A DNA stretch of 64,000 bases from Kluyvera sp046569695 (GCF_046569695.1 NZ_JBKHUI010000007.1:149977-213976), one strand, 5' to 3'; positions 42,431-52,329 are shown, counted from the first letter of the stretch. Translations and numbers: made by a program. Notes: generated by a model from the sequence alone, not told the origin.

Positions 42431-44263
42431 GTGAACGGTGAACTGATTTGGGTGCTCTGTCTGTTAGCGATTGCGGTTGTGCTTTTTGCCACCGGTAAAG
42501 TCCGCATGGATGCGATCGCTTTGGGCATTATTGTCGCGTTTGTTCTCAGCGGTACATTGACGCTTAGCGAAGCGTTTTCTGGTTTTAGCGATCCTAACGT
42601 TATTCTGATTGCCGCACTGTTTATCATCGGCGATGGCCTGGTGCGAACCGGTGTGGCAACCAATATGGGCTCCTGGCTGGTGCAGGCCGCGGGCAGCAGC
42701 GAAACCAAAATGCTGGTTTTCCTGATGCTGACGGTGGCCGGGTTGGGGGCATTTATGAGCTCCACCGGGGTCGTGGCCATCTTCATTCCTGTGGTGCTCA
42801 GCGTCTCTGCGCGCATGAATATCTCTCCCTCTCGCCTGATGATGCCGCTCAGCTTCGCCGGGCTTATCAGCGGCATGATGACGCTGGTCGCCACGCCGCC
42901 AAACCTGGTTATCAACAGTGAGCTGATTCGTGAAGGGCTGGAAGGCTTTAGTTTCTTCAGCGTTACGCCGATTGGCCTTGTGGTGCTGGTGCTCGGCATC
43001 CTCTACATGCTGGTGATGCGTTTTATGCTGAAAGGCGATGATGGCAATACGTCGCGCGATGGCCGCAAACGCAGCACCTTCCGTGACCTGATCCGCGATT
43101 ATCACCTTACCGGGCGCGCTCGTCGCCTGGCGATTCGCCCCGGCTCGCCGATGATTGGTCAGCGACTGGACGACATGAAGTTGCGCGAACGTTACGGGGC
43201 CAACATTATTGGCGTTGAACGCTGGCGTCGTTTCCGCCGGGTGATTGTGAACGTGAACGGGGTGTCGGAATTCCGTGCCCGCGACGTGCTGCTAATTGAT
43301 ATGTCGGCGGCGGAAATTGACCTGCGCCAGTTTTGCAGCGAGCAGATGCTGGAGCCGATGGTGCTGCGCGGTGAGTACTTCTCCGACCAGGCGCTGGACG
43401 TAGGGATGGCGGAGGTGTCGCTGATCCCGGAATCTGAACTGCTTGGAAAAAGCGTGCGTGAAATGGGCTTTCGTACCCGCTACGGCCTGAATGTGGTTGG
43501 CATGAAGCGCGATGGCGAGGCGCTGGACGGCTCGGTGGTTGATGAACCGCTGCAGTTGGGCGATATCGTGCTGGTGGTGGGCAACTGGAAGCTGATTAGC
43601 CAACTGGCGCAAAACGGCCGCGACTTCGTGGTGCTGAATCTGCCGGTGGAGGTGAGTGATGCCTCACCGGCGCACAGCCAGGCACCCCACGCCATCTTCT
43701 GCCTGGTGTTGATGGTTGCGCTGATGCTGACCGATGAAATTCCGAACCCGATTGCGGCGATTATTGCCTGCCTGCTGATGGGGAAATTCCGCTGTATCGA
43801 CGCCCAGAGCGCCTACAAATCTATTCACTGGCCGAGTATTATTTTGATCGTCGGCATGATGCCGTTCGCGCTGGCGCTGCAAAAAACCGGCGGGGTTGAC
43901 CTGGTGGTGAAAGGGCTGATGGATATCGGCGGCGGGCAGGGGCCATATCTGATGCTGGGCTGCCTGTTCGTGATGTGCGCAGCGATTGGCCTGTTTATCT
44001 CCAACACCGCCACGGCGGTGCTGATGGCGCCAATTGCGCTGGCGACGGCGAAATCGATGGGGGTATCACCCTATCCGTTTGCGATGATAGTGGCGATGGC
44101 CGCGTCCGCTGCGTTTATGACGCCGGTCTCTTCACCGGTGAATACGCTGGTGCTGGGGCCTGGGAAGTACAGCTTTAGCGACTTTGTGAAAATCGGCGTG
44201 CCGTTTACCGTGCTGGTGATGATTGTCTGCGTAGTGCTGGTGCCGATTTTGTTCCCGTTCTGA
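42431..44263 (+). CDS. yfbS: SLC13/ArsB-type anion permease with RCK-C domains, YfbS
   Basis: A 610-residue inner membrane transporter, same length as E. coli YfbS. Two membrane halves (residues ~1-200 and ~400-610) flank a soluble middle with two TrkA-C (RCK-C) domains (~205-380, e.g. LRERYGANIIGVERW and MGFRTRYGLNVVGMKR). The arrangement is that of divalent anion:sodium symporters (DASS). The substrate is not known. It starts at GTG preceded by AAGGAAA. A REP element follows its stop. Confidence 0.93.
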   Translation: MNGELIWVLCLLAIAVVLFATGKVRMDAIALGIIVAFVLSGTLTLSEAFSGFSDPNVILIAALFIIGDGLVRTGVATNMGSWLVQAAGSSETKMLVFLMLTVAGLGAFMSSTGVVAIFIPVVLSVSARMNISPSRLMMPLSFAGLISGMMTLVATPPNLVINSELIREGLEGFSFFSVTPIGLVVLVLGILYMLVMRFMLKGDDGNTSRDGRKRSTFRDLIRDYHLTGRARRLAIRPGSPMIGQRLDDMKLRERYGANIIGVERWRRFRRVIVNVNGVSEFRARDVLLIDMSAAEIDLRQFCSEQMLEPMVLRGEYFSDQALDVGMAEVSLIPESELLGKSVREMGFRTRYGLNVVGMKRDGEALDGSVVDEPLQLGDIVLVVGNWKLISQLAQNGRDFVVLNLPVEVSDASPAHSQAPHAIFCLVLMVALMLTDEIPNPIAAIIACLLMGKFRCIDAQSAYKSIHWPSIILIVGMMPFALALQKTGGVDLVVKGLMDIGGGQGPYLMLGCLFVMCAAIGLFISNTATAVLMAPIALATAKSMGVSPYPFAMIVAMAASAAFMTPVSSPVNTLVLGPGKYSFSDFVKIGVPFTVLVMIVCVVLVPILFPF

Positions 44264-44281
44264 TGCTTCTGGGCAGCACAC

Positions 44282-44393
44282 GATGGTAGGCCCGATAAGC
44301 GTAGCGCCATCAGGCAGAATGGCGCACGGTGCCGGATGGCAGAATGGCGCACGGTGCCGGATGGCGACGTAAACGTCTTATCCGGCCTACAAA
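44282..44393. repeat. REP/BIME element with a 25-bp tandem duplication
   Basis: REP blocks (GTAGGCC, GCCGGATGG, TTATCCGGCCTAC) lie between convergent yfbS and yfbR. A 25-base unit beginning GGCAGAATGGCGC is repeated exactly in tandem (44313-44337 and 44338-44362), so the element is a partly duplicated BIME. Confidence 0.85.
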
Positions 44394-44412
44394 CACAATA
44401 TCGCGGGAACGA

Positions 44413-45012
44413 CTACAGCGGCGAATCCTGGCTTATTTCATCGAGCGAAAGATGGAAGCTTGGCACAAACACCGCCATAAAATAGTCCATCTCTTCGCTG
44501 CGGCGTGAAGCCAGCGTTTTCTCCAGGCGGCCTTTCGCCAGCAGGAACTCATTGTTGCCCGCCGACAGTTCCTCCAGACACTTCAGATAGGCGCACAGCG
44601 CGTCAGCCTGTTTCACAATGGCTTTTTCTTCATCGCTGCTCTGATGCTCGTCGATAAGCGGCGCAAAAATATCGTGCAACTCTTCCGGCACCATATCGAT
44701 AAGCTTCTGCTGGGCGATTTTCTCAATCGCTTTATATTCCTGCGCAATCTGCGAGTTGAAATACTTCACCGGTGTAGGTAAATCCCCGGTTAAGACTTCA
44801 GAGGCGTCGTGATACATCGCCAGCAGCGCAATACGTTCGGCGTTAACCTTACCGTTGAACTTACGGTTTTTAATGGCGGCGAGCGCGTGGGCGACCATCG
44901 CGACCTGCAGACTGTGTTCAGAGACGTTTTCGGTGCGCACGTTGCGCATCAGCGGCCAGCGGTTGATTAACTTGAGGCGGGAGAGGTGGGCAAAAAAATG
45001 ACTCTGATTCAT
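44413..45012 (-). CDS. yfbR: 5'-deoxynucleotidase YfbR
   Basis: A 199-residue HD-domain phosphohydrolase that dephosphorylates deoxyribonucleoside 5'-monophosphates. The metal-binding HD set is present: His in SEHSLQVAMVAHA (~residue 33), HD in AMYHDASEVLTGD (~residue 68), and a later Asp in KQADALCAYLKCL (~residue 137). Length matches E. coli YfbR. It lies downstream of alaA on the same strand, 84 bases after its stop. Confidence 0.95.
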   Translation of the reverse strand: MNQSHFFAHLSRLKLINRWPLMRNVRTENVSEHSLQVAMVAHALAAIKNRKFNGKVNAERIALLAMYHDASEVLTGDLPTPVKYFNSQIAQEYKAIEKIAQQKLIDMVPEELHDIFAPLIDEHQSSDEEKAIVKQADALCAYLKCLEELSAGNNEFLLAKGRLEKTLASRRSEEMDYFMAVFVPSFHLSLDEISQDSPL

Positions 45013-45096
45013 AACGACCCTTACGCGTTAACAACAGTAAAGGCATTGTGCGCAGAGATGGCCGCTGGATGCAAATACCAGCGGCCATAAGCAGCA

Positions 45097-46314
45097 TCAG
45101 AGCTGGTGGTAACCCGACAGGAAACGACCAAAGCGGGTAATCGCCATCTCCAGATCATCTTCGCGCGGCAGGGTCACGATACGCACGTGATCCGGCCACG
45201 GCCAGTTAAAGGCGGTACCCTGAACCAACAGCACTTTCTCCTGCAGCAGGAAGTCCAGCACCATGCGCTGATCGTCATGGATGTTAAAGCGCTTAGCATC
45301 AATTTTCGGGAACATGTACAGCGCACCTTTCGGCTTCACGCAGGAGACGCCTGGGATCTCATTGATAAGCTCCCACGCGCGGTTGCGCTGTTCGTACAGG
45401 CGACCGCCCGGCGTGATGAATTCGCTGATGCTTTGATAGCCGCCCAGCGCGGTCTGAATAGCGTGCTGCGCTGGCACGTTGGCGCACAGGCGCATAGAGG
45501 CCAGCATTTCCAGCCCTTCAATATAGCCTTTGGCGTGTTTCTTCGGCCCGTTCAGCACCATCCAGCCCTGACGGAAACCGGCAACGCGATAGGTTTTGGA
45601 CAGACCGTTAAAGGTAATGGTCAGCAGATCCGGTGCCAGCGCGGCGATCGAATGGTGCTGCGCTTCGTCATAGAGGATCTTGTCGTAGATTTCATCGGCG
45701 AAGATGATCAGGTTGTGCTCGCGGGCGATCTCAACAATCTCCAGCAGCAGCTCTTTGGAATAGACCGCGCCGGTCGGGTTGTTGGGGTTAATGATGACAA
45801 TCCCGCGGGTGCGTGGCGTGATTTTAGCGCGAATATCGTCTAAGTCCGGGAACCAGTCGGCGGATTCGTCGCACAGGTAATGCACCGCTTTGCCGCTGGA
45901 GAGCGAAACGGCCGCGGTCCACAGGGGGTAATCCGGCGCGGGAACCAGCATTTCATCACCGCTGTTCAGCAGCGCCTGCATCGCCTGAACAATAAGCTCG
46001 GACACGCCGTTGCCGATATAAATATCTTCTACCGTCACGTCGCGCATGCCGCGCGCCTGGTAGTGCTGCATGATGGCTTTACGGGCGGAGTACAGCCCTT
46101 TGGAGTCGCAGTAGCCCTGGGCGGTAGGCAGGTTACGGATCACGTCAACCAGAATCTCATCCGGCGCGTCGAACCCGAAAGGTGCCGGGTTACCGATGTT
46201 AAGTTTAAGGACCTTATTGCCTTCTTCTTCAAGACGCTTCGCCTCTTTAAGAACTGGGCCACGAATGTCGTAACAGACGTTGTCTAACTTGCTGGATTTT
46301 TCAATGGGGGACAT
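45097..46314 (-). CDS. alaA: glutamate-pyruvate aminotransferase AlaA
   Basis: Main alanine-forming transaminase, 405 residues as in E. coli AlaA (YfbQ). It has the class I aminotransferase fold; the PLP-binding Lys lies in FNGLSKTYRVAGFR (~residue 240), with conserved NPNNPTGAVY (~178) and the C-terminal Arg in DHVRIVTLPRE. Lrp control and stringent effects are known in E. coli but no site is evident here. Upstream lies a 907-base gene-free region shared with lrhA. Confidence 0.97.
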   Translation of the reverse strand: MSPIEKSSKLDNVCYDIRGPVLKEAKRLEEEGNKVLKLNIGNPAPFGFDAPDEILVDVIRNLPTAQGYCDSKGLYSARKAIMQHYQARGMRDVTVEDIYIGNGVSELIVQAMQALLNSGDEMLVPAPDYPLWTAAVSLSSGKAVHYLCDESADWFPDLDDIRAKITPRTRGIVIINPNNPTGAVYSKELLLEIVEIAREHNLIIFADEIYDKILYDEAQHHSIAALAPDLLTITFNGLSKTYRVAGFRQGWMVLNGPKKHAKGYIEGLEMLASMRLCANVPAQHAIQTALGGYQSISEFITPGGRLYEQRNRAWELINEIPGVSCVKPKGALYMFPKIDAKRFNIHDDQRMVLDFLLQEKVLLVQGTAFNWPWPDHVRIVTLPREDDLEMAITRFGRFLSGYHQL

Positions 46315-47221
46315 GAATCGTTGACCTTTTTAGCTGTTATTGCCACTCCCTGCCGTGGAAGTCAGCACGGAACAATGTACTCCGCATCCCCGGGGTTTTG
46401 AAGGGTTAACAGTAGAAGATTTTGTGCATCTTACGTTGCCGGTACATTGTTTTTTACTGCTTGATGCGGGCTATCATTGTGGGATGTTTTGTTAATTTAT
46501 TGTTCAATAGTTTAAATCACTGTCTTTTGAGTGATGTATAGGTTTTACATCTGGTAAAAAGAAAGTGATTTAGCTTAGGTGCTAAGACCACTCGATATAC
46601 TTTAAGCATTCTTCAACATTTTTAATTTTTAATTAAATAATGGCGAATAAGGATTAGGGATGATACTCATTTTTGTGAAGTTGATGTTAAGGATTGCTTA
46701 TGATGAAAATTAATATTTTCTTATATTTTGAAAAGTAATGCCTGTGAATTGTTAGATTTCTTAAATTGTTTTGAATCTAAACCTTTTTCTTTATTGAGAT
46801 AGAACTTATTTAAGGCTTATAAATCTTATGGTTTTCGGTTAATATGAGGATGAGCACCAGACTTTCATTAGCTGTTTTTGTTGATGATTATCAAAGCTGA
46901 TTCCATAACTTGATGTTATTTATTGGATTTATTGGCTTCTTTTATACGTACAACCTTCATTCTGATGCATTATCGCGGTGGCACCCCTACAACTTCTTAC
47001 GCGAGAGTGAACCCAGAACGAAACGGATTATTAGCCTCAGGGCAAAGGATATATTGCAAAAGGAACTGTTACTCACGTTAGTAACAGAAAATTTAATACT
47101 GACACTCATCAGGCAGTCATTCGTCAATGATTGGTGAAAGATGATTTAAAGGATTAGCCTGAACTTTTGAGTGCAGCATCAATTAGGCAGGTCGGATCAC
47201 CGAACCTGTAAGTGGATTAAT
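46315..47221. promoter_or_regulatory. 907-base AT-rich region between alaA and lrhA
   Basis: A long region rich in A/T with no convincing gene. A 75-codon frame at 46910-47137 begins at TTG and lacks a ribosome site or recognisable content. lrhA in E. coli has a long untranslated leader and is autoregulated, so much of this may be promoter and 5' UTR. A TTAGC / GCTAA inverted repeat lies near 46575, next to a TATACT-like -10 (near 46595). A TAAG-CAT-TCTT sequence close by loosely resembles an RcsB box. Confidence 0.5.
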
Positions 47222-48163
47222 ATGATAAATGCCAATCGTCCGATACTGAATCTCGATCTCGATCTGCTGAGAACCTTTGTTGCTGTTGCCGACCTGAGCA
47301 CCTTCGCGGCGGCGGCGGCGGCAGTGTGCCGTACTCAATCCGCCGTAAGCCAACAAATGCAACGCCTCGAACAATTGGTGGGGAAGGAGCTTTTTGCCCG
47401 CCATGGGCGGAATAAACTCCTCACCGAACATGGTATCCAGCTGTTGGGCTATGCGCGGAAAATCCTGCGCTTCAATGATGAAGCATGCACGTCGCTAATG
47501 TTTAGTTCCCTGCAGGGGCAGCTAACGCTTGGCTCATCGGATGAATCCTCTGATACCATTCTCCCGTTCCTGTTGAACCGCATTAGCTCTGCCTATCCAA
47601 AGCTGGCGCTGGATGTGCGGGTTAAACGTCACTGCGTGATGGCCGAGATGCTGAAAAGCAAAGAGGTCGATCTGGCGCTGACGACGCATCCGCTGGAAGG
47701 TTTTGAGTCGACGATTTTACGTACGTCGCCTACGCTTTGGTATTGTGCGGCGGACTTTACCCTGCGCCCGGAAGAGCCGGTACCACTGGTGTTGCTCGAC
47801 GATCCAAGCCCGTTCCGCGACATGATTATCCAAACGCTGGATGACGCCGGTATTGCGTGGCGTCTGGCGTACGTTGCCTCAACGCTCTCCGCTGTTCGCG
47901 CCGCGGTTAAAGCGGGTCTTGGCGTTACCGGCCGGCCGGCCGAGATGATGAGCCCGGATCTCCGCGCCCTTGGCAAAGGAGAGGGGATGCCGGATCTACC
48001 GGAGACGGAATATATGCTGAGTTACAACGTTGAGAGCGAAAACGAACTGGCGCAGATGATTTTCCAGTCCCAGGAGCAGCGTTACGATCCGTGGCCGAAT
48101 GCGGGCAGCTATACCTCGGAAGGGGGAGATAATCCCCTTATTCATGAAAGGGACTTTGATTAA
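47222..48163 (+). CDS. lrhA: LysR-type regulator LrhA
   Basis: Repressor of flhDC (flagella, motility) and of other genes, linked to RpoS control. It has 313 residues: an N-terminal helix-turn-helix (TFAAAAAAVCRTQSAVSQQMQRL, ~residues 25-47) and a LysR substrate domain. The ATG giving MINANRPILNLDLDLL matches E. coli LrhA (312 aa); 17 further codons upstream are not used. The C-terminal third is more divergent from E. coli than the DNA-binding half. It lies directly upstream of nuo, as in E. coli. Confidence 0.96.
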   Translation: MINANRPILNLDLDLLRTFVAVADLSTFAAAAAAVCRTQSAVSQQMQRLEQLVGKELFARHGRNKLLTEHGIQLLGYARKILRFNDEACTSLMFSSLQGQLTLGSSDESSDTILPFLLNRISSAYPKLALDVRVKRHCVMAEMLKSKEVDLALTTHPLEGFESTILRTSPTLWYCAADFTLRPEEPVPLVLLDDPSPFRDMIIQTLDDAGIAWRLAYVASTLSAVRAAVKAGLGVTGRPAEMMSPDLRALGKGEGMPDLPETEYMLSYNVESENELAQMIFQSQEQRYDPWPNAGSYTSEGGDNPLIHERDFD

Positions 48164-48200
48164 CAACTCGCTCGAAATGTAGTAACAAAATGTAAATTCA

Positions 48201-48246
48201 AAAAAAGAATCGTAGACGAAGAAAAATCTGTTTGCGGTTCTTTTTT
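48201..48246 (+). terminator. terminator downstream of lrhA
   Basis: AAAAAAGAATCG pairs with CGGTTCTTTTTT (12 bp, one T-G wobble) around a 22-base loop and ends in six Ts, 38 bases past the lrhA stop. Confidence 0.7.
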
Positions 48247-48796
48247 CGTACTTCCAGGTAACCAGAAAAAAAATAAATCTAATAATGTGATAATAATCAT
48301 GTAATTAGAATTATTTTCCTATCCATACGCCATACCATCAAACGCAACTTCATATCACCTGCTAATGTTAAAAAAACGGATAGATTGTTGCCGTTTTGCG
48401 GGGCGAATTAACAAAAGCGTGTCTTAGATCAAGAAAATACTCCTCATTAGGGGGAGGAATCATTAGAAAATCCTGTCAAAATAGATGGGTAATTCTTGTT
48501 GTCGCTACAAAACGGACACGATTCAACAACACGTAAACCGCAGGGTCTATTGAGCTGAATCAAATCAAAGGGCACGTAATGTTAATGAAATGCTTTTGAT
48601 GTAAATTAATGTGAGGAAACTTTTGTTAAAGTTGACAAAAGGTTATAGAAAGGAGTAAAAAACCTCAACATTTTGCGGTCTATGTTTCGAATTGGGCTGT
48701 TTGCAGGTTTTTTAATCCTCCCCATGAATCGATGTAGCGTCCATCTGCCGGTAAGAGCAGAGGTGGTAATGCTACCTATTTGGTAAAGCTTTGTGT
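48247..48796 (+). promoter_or_regulatory. nuo operon control region
   Basis: About 550 bases, AT-rich, with no gene. GTTAATGAAATGCTT (48581-48595) resembles the ArcA box consensus (GTTAATTAAATGTTA) and fits the known ArcA repression of nuo in E. coli. NarL and Fis/IHF sites are known there too, but I cannot point to them reliably. The last 100 bases, before the nuoA ATG, would be transcribed leader. Confidence 0.5.
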
Positions 48797-49237
48797 ATGT
48801 CAACATCCACTGAAATCATCGCTCATCACTGGGCATTCGCTATCTTTCTGATCATTGCCATTGGCCTGTGCTGCCTGATGTTAATCGGCGGCTGGTACTT
48901 GGGTGGTCGCGCACGCGCAAGAAGCAAAAACACCCCGTTTGAATCGGGTATCGACTCCGTTGGCTCCGCACGTTTGCGTCTGTCGGCGAAGTTCTATCTG
49001 GTCGCCATGTTCTTCGTCATCTTCGACGTGGAAGCGCTTTATCTCTACGCCTGGTCAACGTCTATTCGCGAAAGCGGTTGGGTTGGCTTTATCGAGGCCG
49101 CCATTTTCATATTTGTGCTGCTGGCCGGTCTGGTTTACCTCGTTCGCATTGGCGCGCTTGATTGGACGCCTGCGCGTTCTCGCCGCACGCTGGCTAACTC
49201 AGAAACCGAAAGCGTCACTAACCGTAATACGCAGTAA
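48797..49237 (+). CDS. nuoA: NADH-quinone oxidoreductase subunit A
   Basis: Membrane-arm subunit of respiratory complex I, 146 residues with three hydrophobic helices. The conserved acidic loop PFESGIDSVGSARLRLS (~residues 48-64) lies at the junction with the Q-module. The ATG giving MSTSTEIIAHHW was chosen; E. coli starts two codons earlier at an ATG, where this sequence has TTG, so a TTG start is possible. First gene of the nuo operon. Confidence 0.96.
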   Translation: MSTSTEIIAHHWAFAIFLIIAIGLCCLMLIGGWYLGGRARARSKNTPFESGIDSVGSARLRLSAKFYLVAMFFVIFDVEALYLYAWSTSIRESGWVGFIEAAIFIFVLLAGLVYLVRIGALDWTPARSRRTLANSETESVTNRNTQ

Positions 49238-49252
49238 AAGCGAGGCAATAAG

Positions 49253-49927
49253 ATGGATTATACGCTCACCCGCATAGATCCTAACGGTGAGAACGACCGT
49301 TACCCCCTGCAAAAACAGGAGATTGTTACCGATCCCCTGGAGCAAGAGGTGAACAAAAGCGTGTACATGGGGAAACTCGAACACGCGCTTCACGACATGG
49401 TCAACTGGGGCCGTAAGAACTCAATCTGGCCTTACAACTTCGGCCTTTCTTGCTGCTACGTTGAAATGGTGACGTCATTCACTGCGGTGCATGACGTTGC
49501 GCGTTTTGGTGCGGAAGTACTGCGTGCGTCCCCACGTCAGGCTGACCTGATGGTTGTGGCCGGTACCTGCTTCACCAAGATGGCTCCGGTTATTCAGCGC
49601 CTGTACGACCAGATGCTGGAACCGAAATGGGTTATCTCCATGGGCGCCTGCGCAAACTCCGGTGGTATGTATGACATCTACTCCGTGGTGCAGGGCGTGG
49701 ATAAATTCATTCCTGTCGACGTGTACATTCCTGGCTGCCCTCCGCGCCCGGAAGCTTACATGCAGGCGCTGATGCTGCTGCAGGAATCCATTGGTAAAGA
49801 ACGTCGCCCACTGTCGTGGGTTGTTGGCGATCAGGGCGTTTACCGCGCCAACATGCAATCGGAGCGCGAGCGTAAACGCGGCGAACGCATTGCGGTGACG
49901 AATCTGCGGACACCGGACGAGATTTAA
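49253..49927 (+). CDS. nuoB: NADH-quinone oxidoreductase subunit B
   Basis: Carries cluster N2, the 4Fe-4S centre that passes electrons to quinone. Ligands are visible in GLSCCYVEM (adjacent Cys pair ~residues 67-68), AGTCF and PGCPPRPEA. It has 224 residues (220 in E. coli), the difference lying in the variable C-terminus. It sits on the cytoplasmic face with NuoCD and NuoI and follows nuoA by 15 bases. Confidence 0.97.
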   Translation: MDYTLTRIDPNGENDRYPLQKQEIVTDPLEQEVNKSVYMGKLEHALHDMVNWGRKNSIWPYNFGLSCCYVEMVTSFTAVHDVARFGAEVLRASPRQADLMVVAGTCFTKMAPVIQRLYDQMLEPKWVISMGACANSGGMYDIYSVVQGVDKFIPVDVYIPGCPPRPEAYMQALMLLQESIGKERRPLSWVVGDQGVYRANMQSERERKRGERIAVTNLRTPDEI

Positions 49928-50020
49928 TTTGCGCCTGCGGGCGGTGGCATCTTTTTGACTTCGCAAATCAATATACAACAGCGCGAAGGCCACCCCGGCA
50001 GTCACCACGGACCTTTTGCA

Positions 50021-51826
50021 ATGGTGAACAATATGACCGATTTAACCGCGCAAGACGCAGCCGCATGGCAAACCCGCGATCACCTTGATGATCCGGTCAT
50101 CGGCGAACTGCGCAACCGTTTTGGGCCGGATGCTTTTACCGTTCAGGCCACCCGCACCGGGATTCCCGTTGTTTGGGTTAAGCGCGAACAGCTGCTTGAA
50201 ATTGTCGACTTCCTGAAGAGATTGCCAAAGCCTTACGTCATGCTTTTCGATCTCCACGGCATGGACGAACGTCTGCGTACGCACCGCGAAGGTTTACCTG
50301 CCGCGGACTTTTCCGTTTTCTACCACCTGATCTCAATAGACCGCAATCGCGATATCATGCTCAAGGTGGCATTGTCTGAAAACGACCTGAACGTCGCGAC
50401 CATCACCAAACTTTTCCCGAACGCCAACTGGTATGAGCGTGAAACCTGGGAAATGTTCGGCATCACCTTTAACGGCCACCCGAACCTGCGTCGCATCATG
50501 ATGCCGCCGACCTGGGAAGGCCATCCGCTGCGTAAAGACTATCCGGCGCGCGCCACCGAATTCGATCCGTTTGAGCTGACCAAAGCCAAGCAGGATCTGG
50601 AAATGGAAGCGCTGACCTTCAAACCGGAAGAGTGGGGCATGAAGCGTGGGACCGAAAACGAGGACTTCATGTTCCTTAACCTCGGCCCGAACCACCCGTC
50701 TGCGCACGGTGCATTCCGTATTATTCTGCAGCTTGATGGCGAAGAGATTGTCGACTGCGTACCGGACATCGGCTACCACCACCGTGGCGCTGAGAAGATG
50801 GGCGAGCGTCAATCCTGGCACAGCTACATTCCGTACACCGACCGTATCGAGTACCTCGGCGGCTGCGTGAACGAAATGCCGTACGTGCTGGCGGTAGAGA
50901 AGCTGGCGGGAATCACCACGCCGGACCGCGTGAACGTGATTCGCGTGATGCTCTCCGAACTGTTCCGCATCAACAGCCACCTGCTGTACATCTCGACGTT
51001 TATTCAGGACGTCGGCGCGATGACCCCGGTCTTCTTCGCCTTTACCGACCGTCAGAAAATTTATGACCTGGTTGAAGCGATTACCGGTTTCCGTATGCAC
51101 CCGGCCTGGTTCCGCATCGGCGGCGTGGCACACGACCTGCCTCGCGGCTGGGATCGTCTGCTGCGTGAATTCCTTGAGTGGATGCCAAAGCGTCTGGACT
51201 CCTACGAGAAAGCCGCGCTGCGTAACACCATTCTGAAAGGTCGCTCCGTCGGCGTTGCTGCTTATACCGCAAAAGAAGCGCTGGAGTGGGGCACCACCGG
51301 TGCCGGCCTGCGTGCCACCGGTATCGGCTTCGACGTGCGTAAATGGCGTCCATACTCTGGCTATGAAAACTTCGACTTCGAAATCCCGACCGGCGGTGGC
51401 GTTTCTGACTGCTACACCCGCGTGATGCTGAAAGTGGAAGAGCTGCGCCAGAGCCTGCGCATTCTTCAGCAGTGCCTCGACAACATGCCGGAAGGCCCGT
51501 TCAAGGCGGATCACCCGCTGACCACGCCGCCACCGAAAGAGCGCACGCTGCAGCACATCGAAACCCTGATCACCCACTTCCTGCAGGTTTCCTGGGGCCC
51601 GGTTATGCCGGCGCAGGAGTCCTTCCAGATGGTGGAAGCGACCAAGGGTATTAACAGTTACTACCTGACCAGCGACGGCAGCACCATGAGCTACCGCACC
51701 CGTATCCGTACGCCGAGCTATGCGCACCTGCAGCAGATTCCGTCGGCGATCCGTGGCAGCCTGGTATCAGACCTCATCGTCTATCTGGGTAGTATTGATT
51801 TTGTTATGTCAGACGTGGACCGCTAA
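50021..51826 (+). CDS. nuoC: NADH-quinone oxidoreductase fused subunits C and D
   Basis: Natural NuoC-NuoD fusion, as in E. coli. Residues ~1-190 are the 30-kDa (NuoC) part (WYERETWEMFGITFNGHPNLRR), and residues ~215-601 the 49-kDa (NuoD) part, related to hydrogenase large subunits, which forms the quinone pocket (LGPNHPSAHGAFR; YHHRGAEKMGE). The ATG giving MVNNMTDLT yields 601 residues, as in E. coli; a second ATG four codons later is possible, and longer frames are not supported. Confidence 0.96.
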   Translation: MVNNMTDLTAQDAAAWQTRDHLDDPVIGELRNRFGPDAFTVQATRTGIPVVWVKREQLLEIVDFLKRLPKPYVMLFDLHGMDERLRTHREGLPAADFSVFYHLISIDRNRDIMLKVALSENDLNVATITKLFPNANWYERETWEMFGITFNGHPNLRRIMMPPTWEGHPLRKDYPARATEFDPFELTKAKQDLEMEALTFKPEEWGMKRGTENEDFMFLNLGPNHPSAHGAFRIILQLDGEEIVDCVPDIGYHHRGAEKMGERQSWHSYIPYTDRIEYLGGCVNEMPYVLAVEKLAGITTPDRVNVIRVMLSELFRINSHLLYISTFIQDVGAMTPVFFAFTDRQKIYDLVEAITGFRMHPAWFRIGGVAHDLPRGWDRLLREFLEWMPKRLDSYEKAALRNTILKGRSVGVAAYTAKEALEWGTTGAGLRATGIGFDVRKWRPYSGYENFDFEIPTGGGVSDCYTRVMLKVEELRQSLRILQQCLDNMPEGPFKADHPLTTPPPKERTLQHIETLITHFLQVSWGPVMPAQESFQMVEATKGINSYYLTSDGSTMSYRTRIRTPSYAHLQQIPSAIRGSLVSDLIVYLGSIDFVMSDVDR

Positions 51827-51828
51827 TT

Positions 51829-52329
51829 ATGCACGAGAATCAACAACCACAAACCGAGGCTTTTGAGCTGAGTGCGGCAGAGCGTGAAGCTATTGAGCAC
51901 GAGAAGCACCACTACGAAGACCCGCGTGCGGCGTCCATCGAAGCGCTGAAAATCGTTCAGAAACAGCGTGGCTGGGTGCCGGACGGGGCGATTTACGCGA
52001 TTGCCGAAGTTCTGGATATTCCGGCAAGCGACGTAGAAGGTGTGGCGACGTTCTACAGCCAGATTTTCCGCCAGCCGGTTGGCCGTCACGTGATTCGCTA
52101 CTGCGACAGCGTGGTGTGTCACATCACCGGTTATCAGGGCATTCAGGCCGCGATTGAGAAGAAGCTCGACATCAAACCGGGTCAAACCACTTTTGATGGC
52201 CGCTTCACCCTGCTGCCGACCTGCTGCCTGGGCAACTGCGACAAGGGGCCGACCATGATGATTGATGAGGACACTCACAGCCATCTGACGCCGGAAGCCA
52301 TTCCTGACCTGCTGGAGCAGTATAAATAA
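51829..52329 (+). CDS. nuoE: NADH-quinone oxidoreductase subunit E
   Basis: 24-kDa NADH-dehydrogenase-module subunit with a thioredoxin-like fold and a 2Fe-2S cluster (N1a). Likely ligands are the Cys in CDSVVCH (~residues 92-97) and in CCLGNCDKGP (~133-138). Length is 166, as in E. coli. Its stop overlaps the nuoF start by one base, ensuring coupled synthesis of the E-F pair. Confidence 0.97.
   Translation: MHENQQPQTEAFELSAAEREAIEHEKHHYEDPRAASIEALKIVQKQRGWVPDGAIYAIAEVLDIPASDVEGVATFYSQIFRQPVGRHVIRYCDSVVCHITGYQGIQAAIEKKLDIKPGQTTFDGRFTLLPTCCLGNCDKGPTMMIDEDTHSHLTPEAIPDLLEQYK

Noticed and set aside
44282..44393. Possible CRISPR-like tandem repeat
   Set aside because: Only two adjacent identical units without spacers, and REP motifs are clear; no cas genes are present.
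46910..47137. 75-codon frame upstream of lrhA
   Set aside because: It starts at TTG without a ribosome site, shows no family likeness and lies in an AT-rich regulatory region.
50333..51727. 464-codon open frame antisense to nuoCD
   Set aside because: A mirror frame of a highly expressed conserved gene with no recognisable content.
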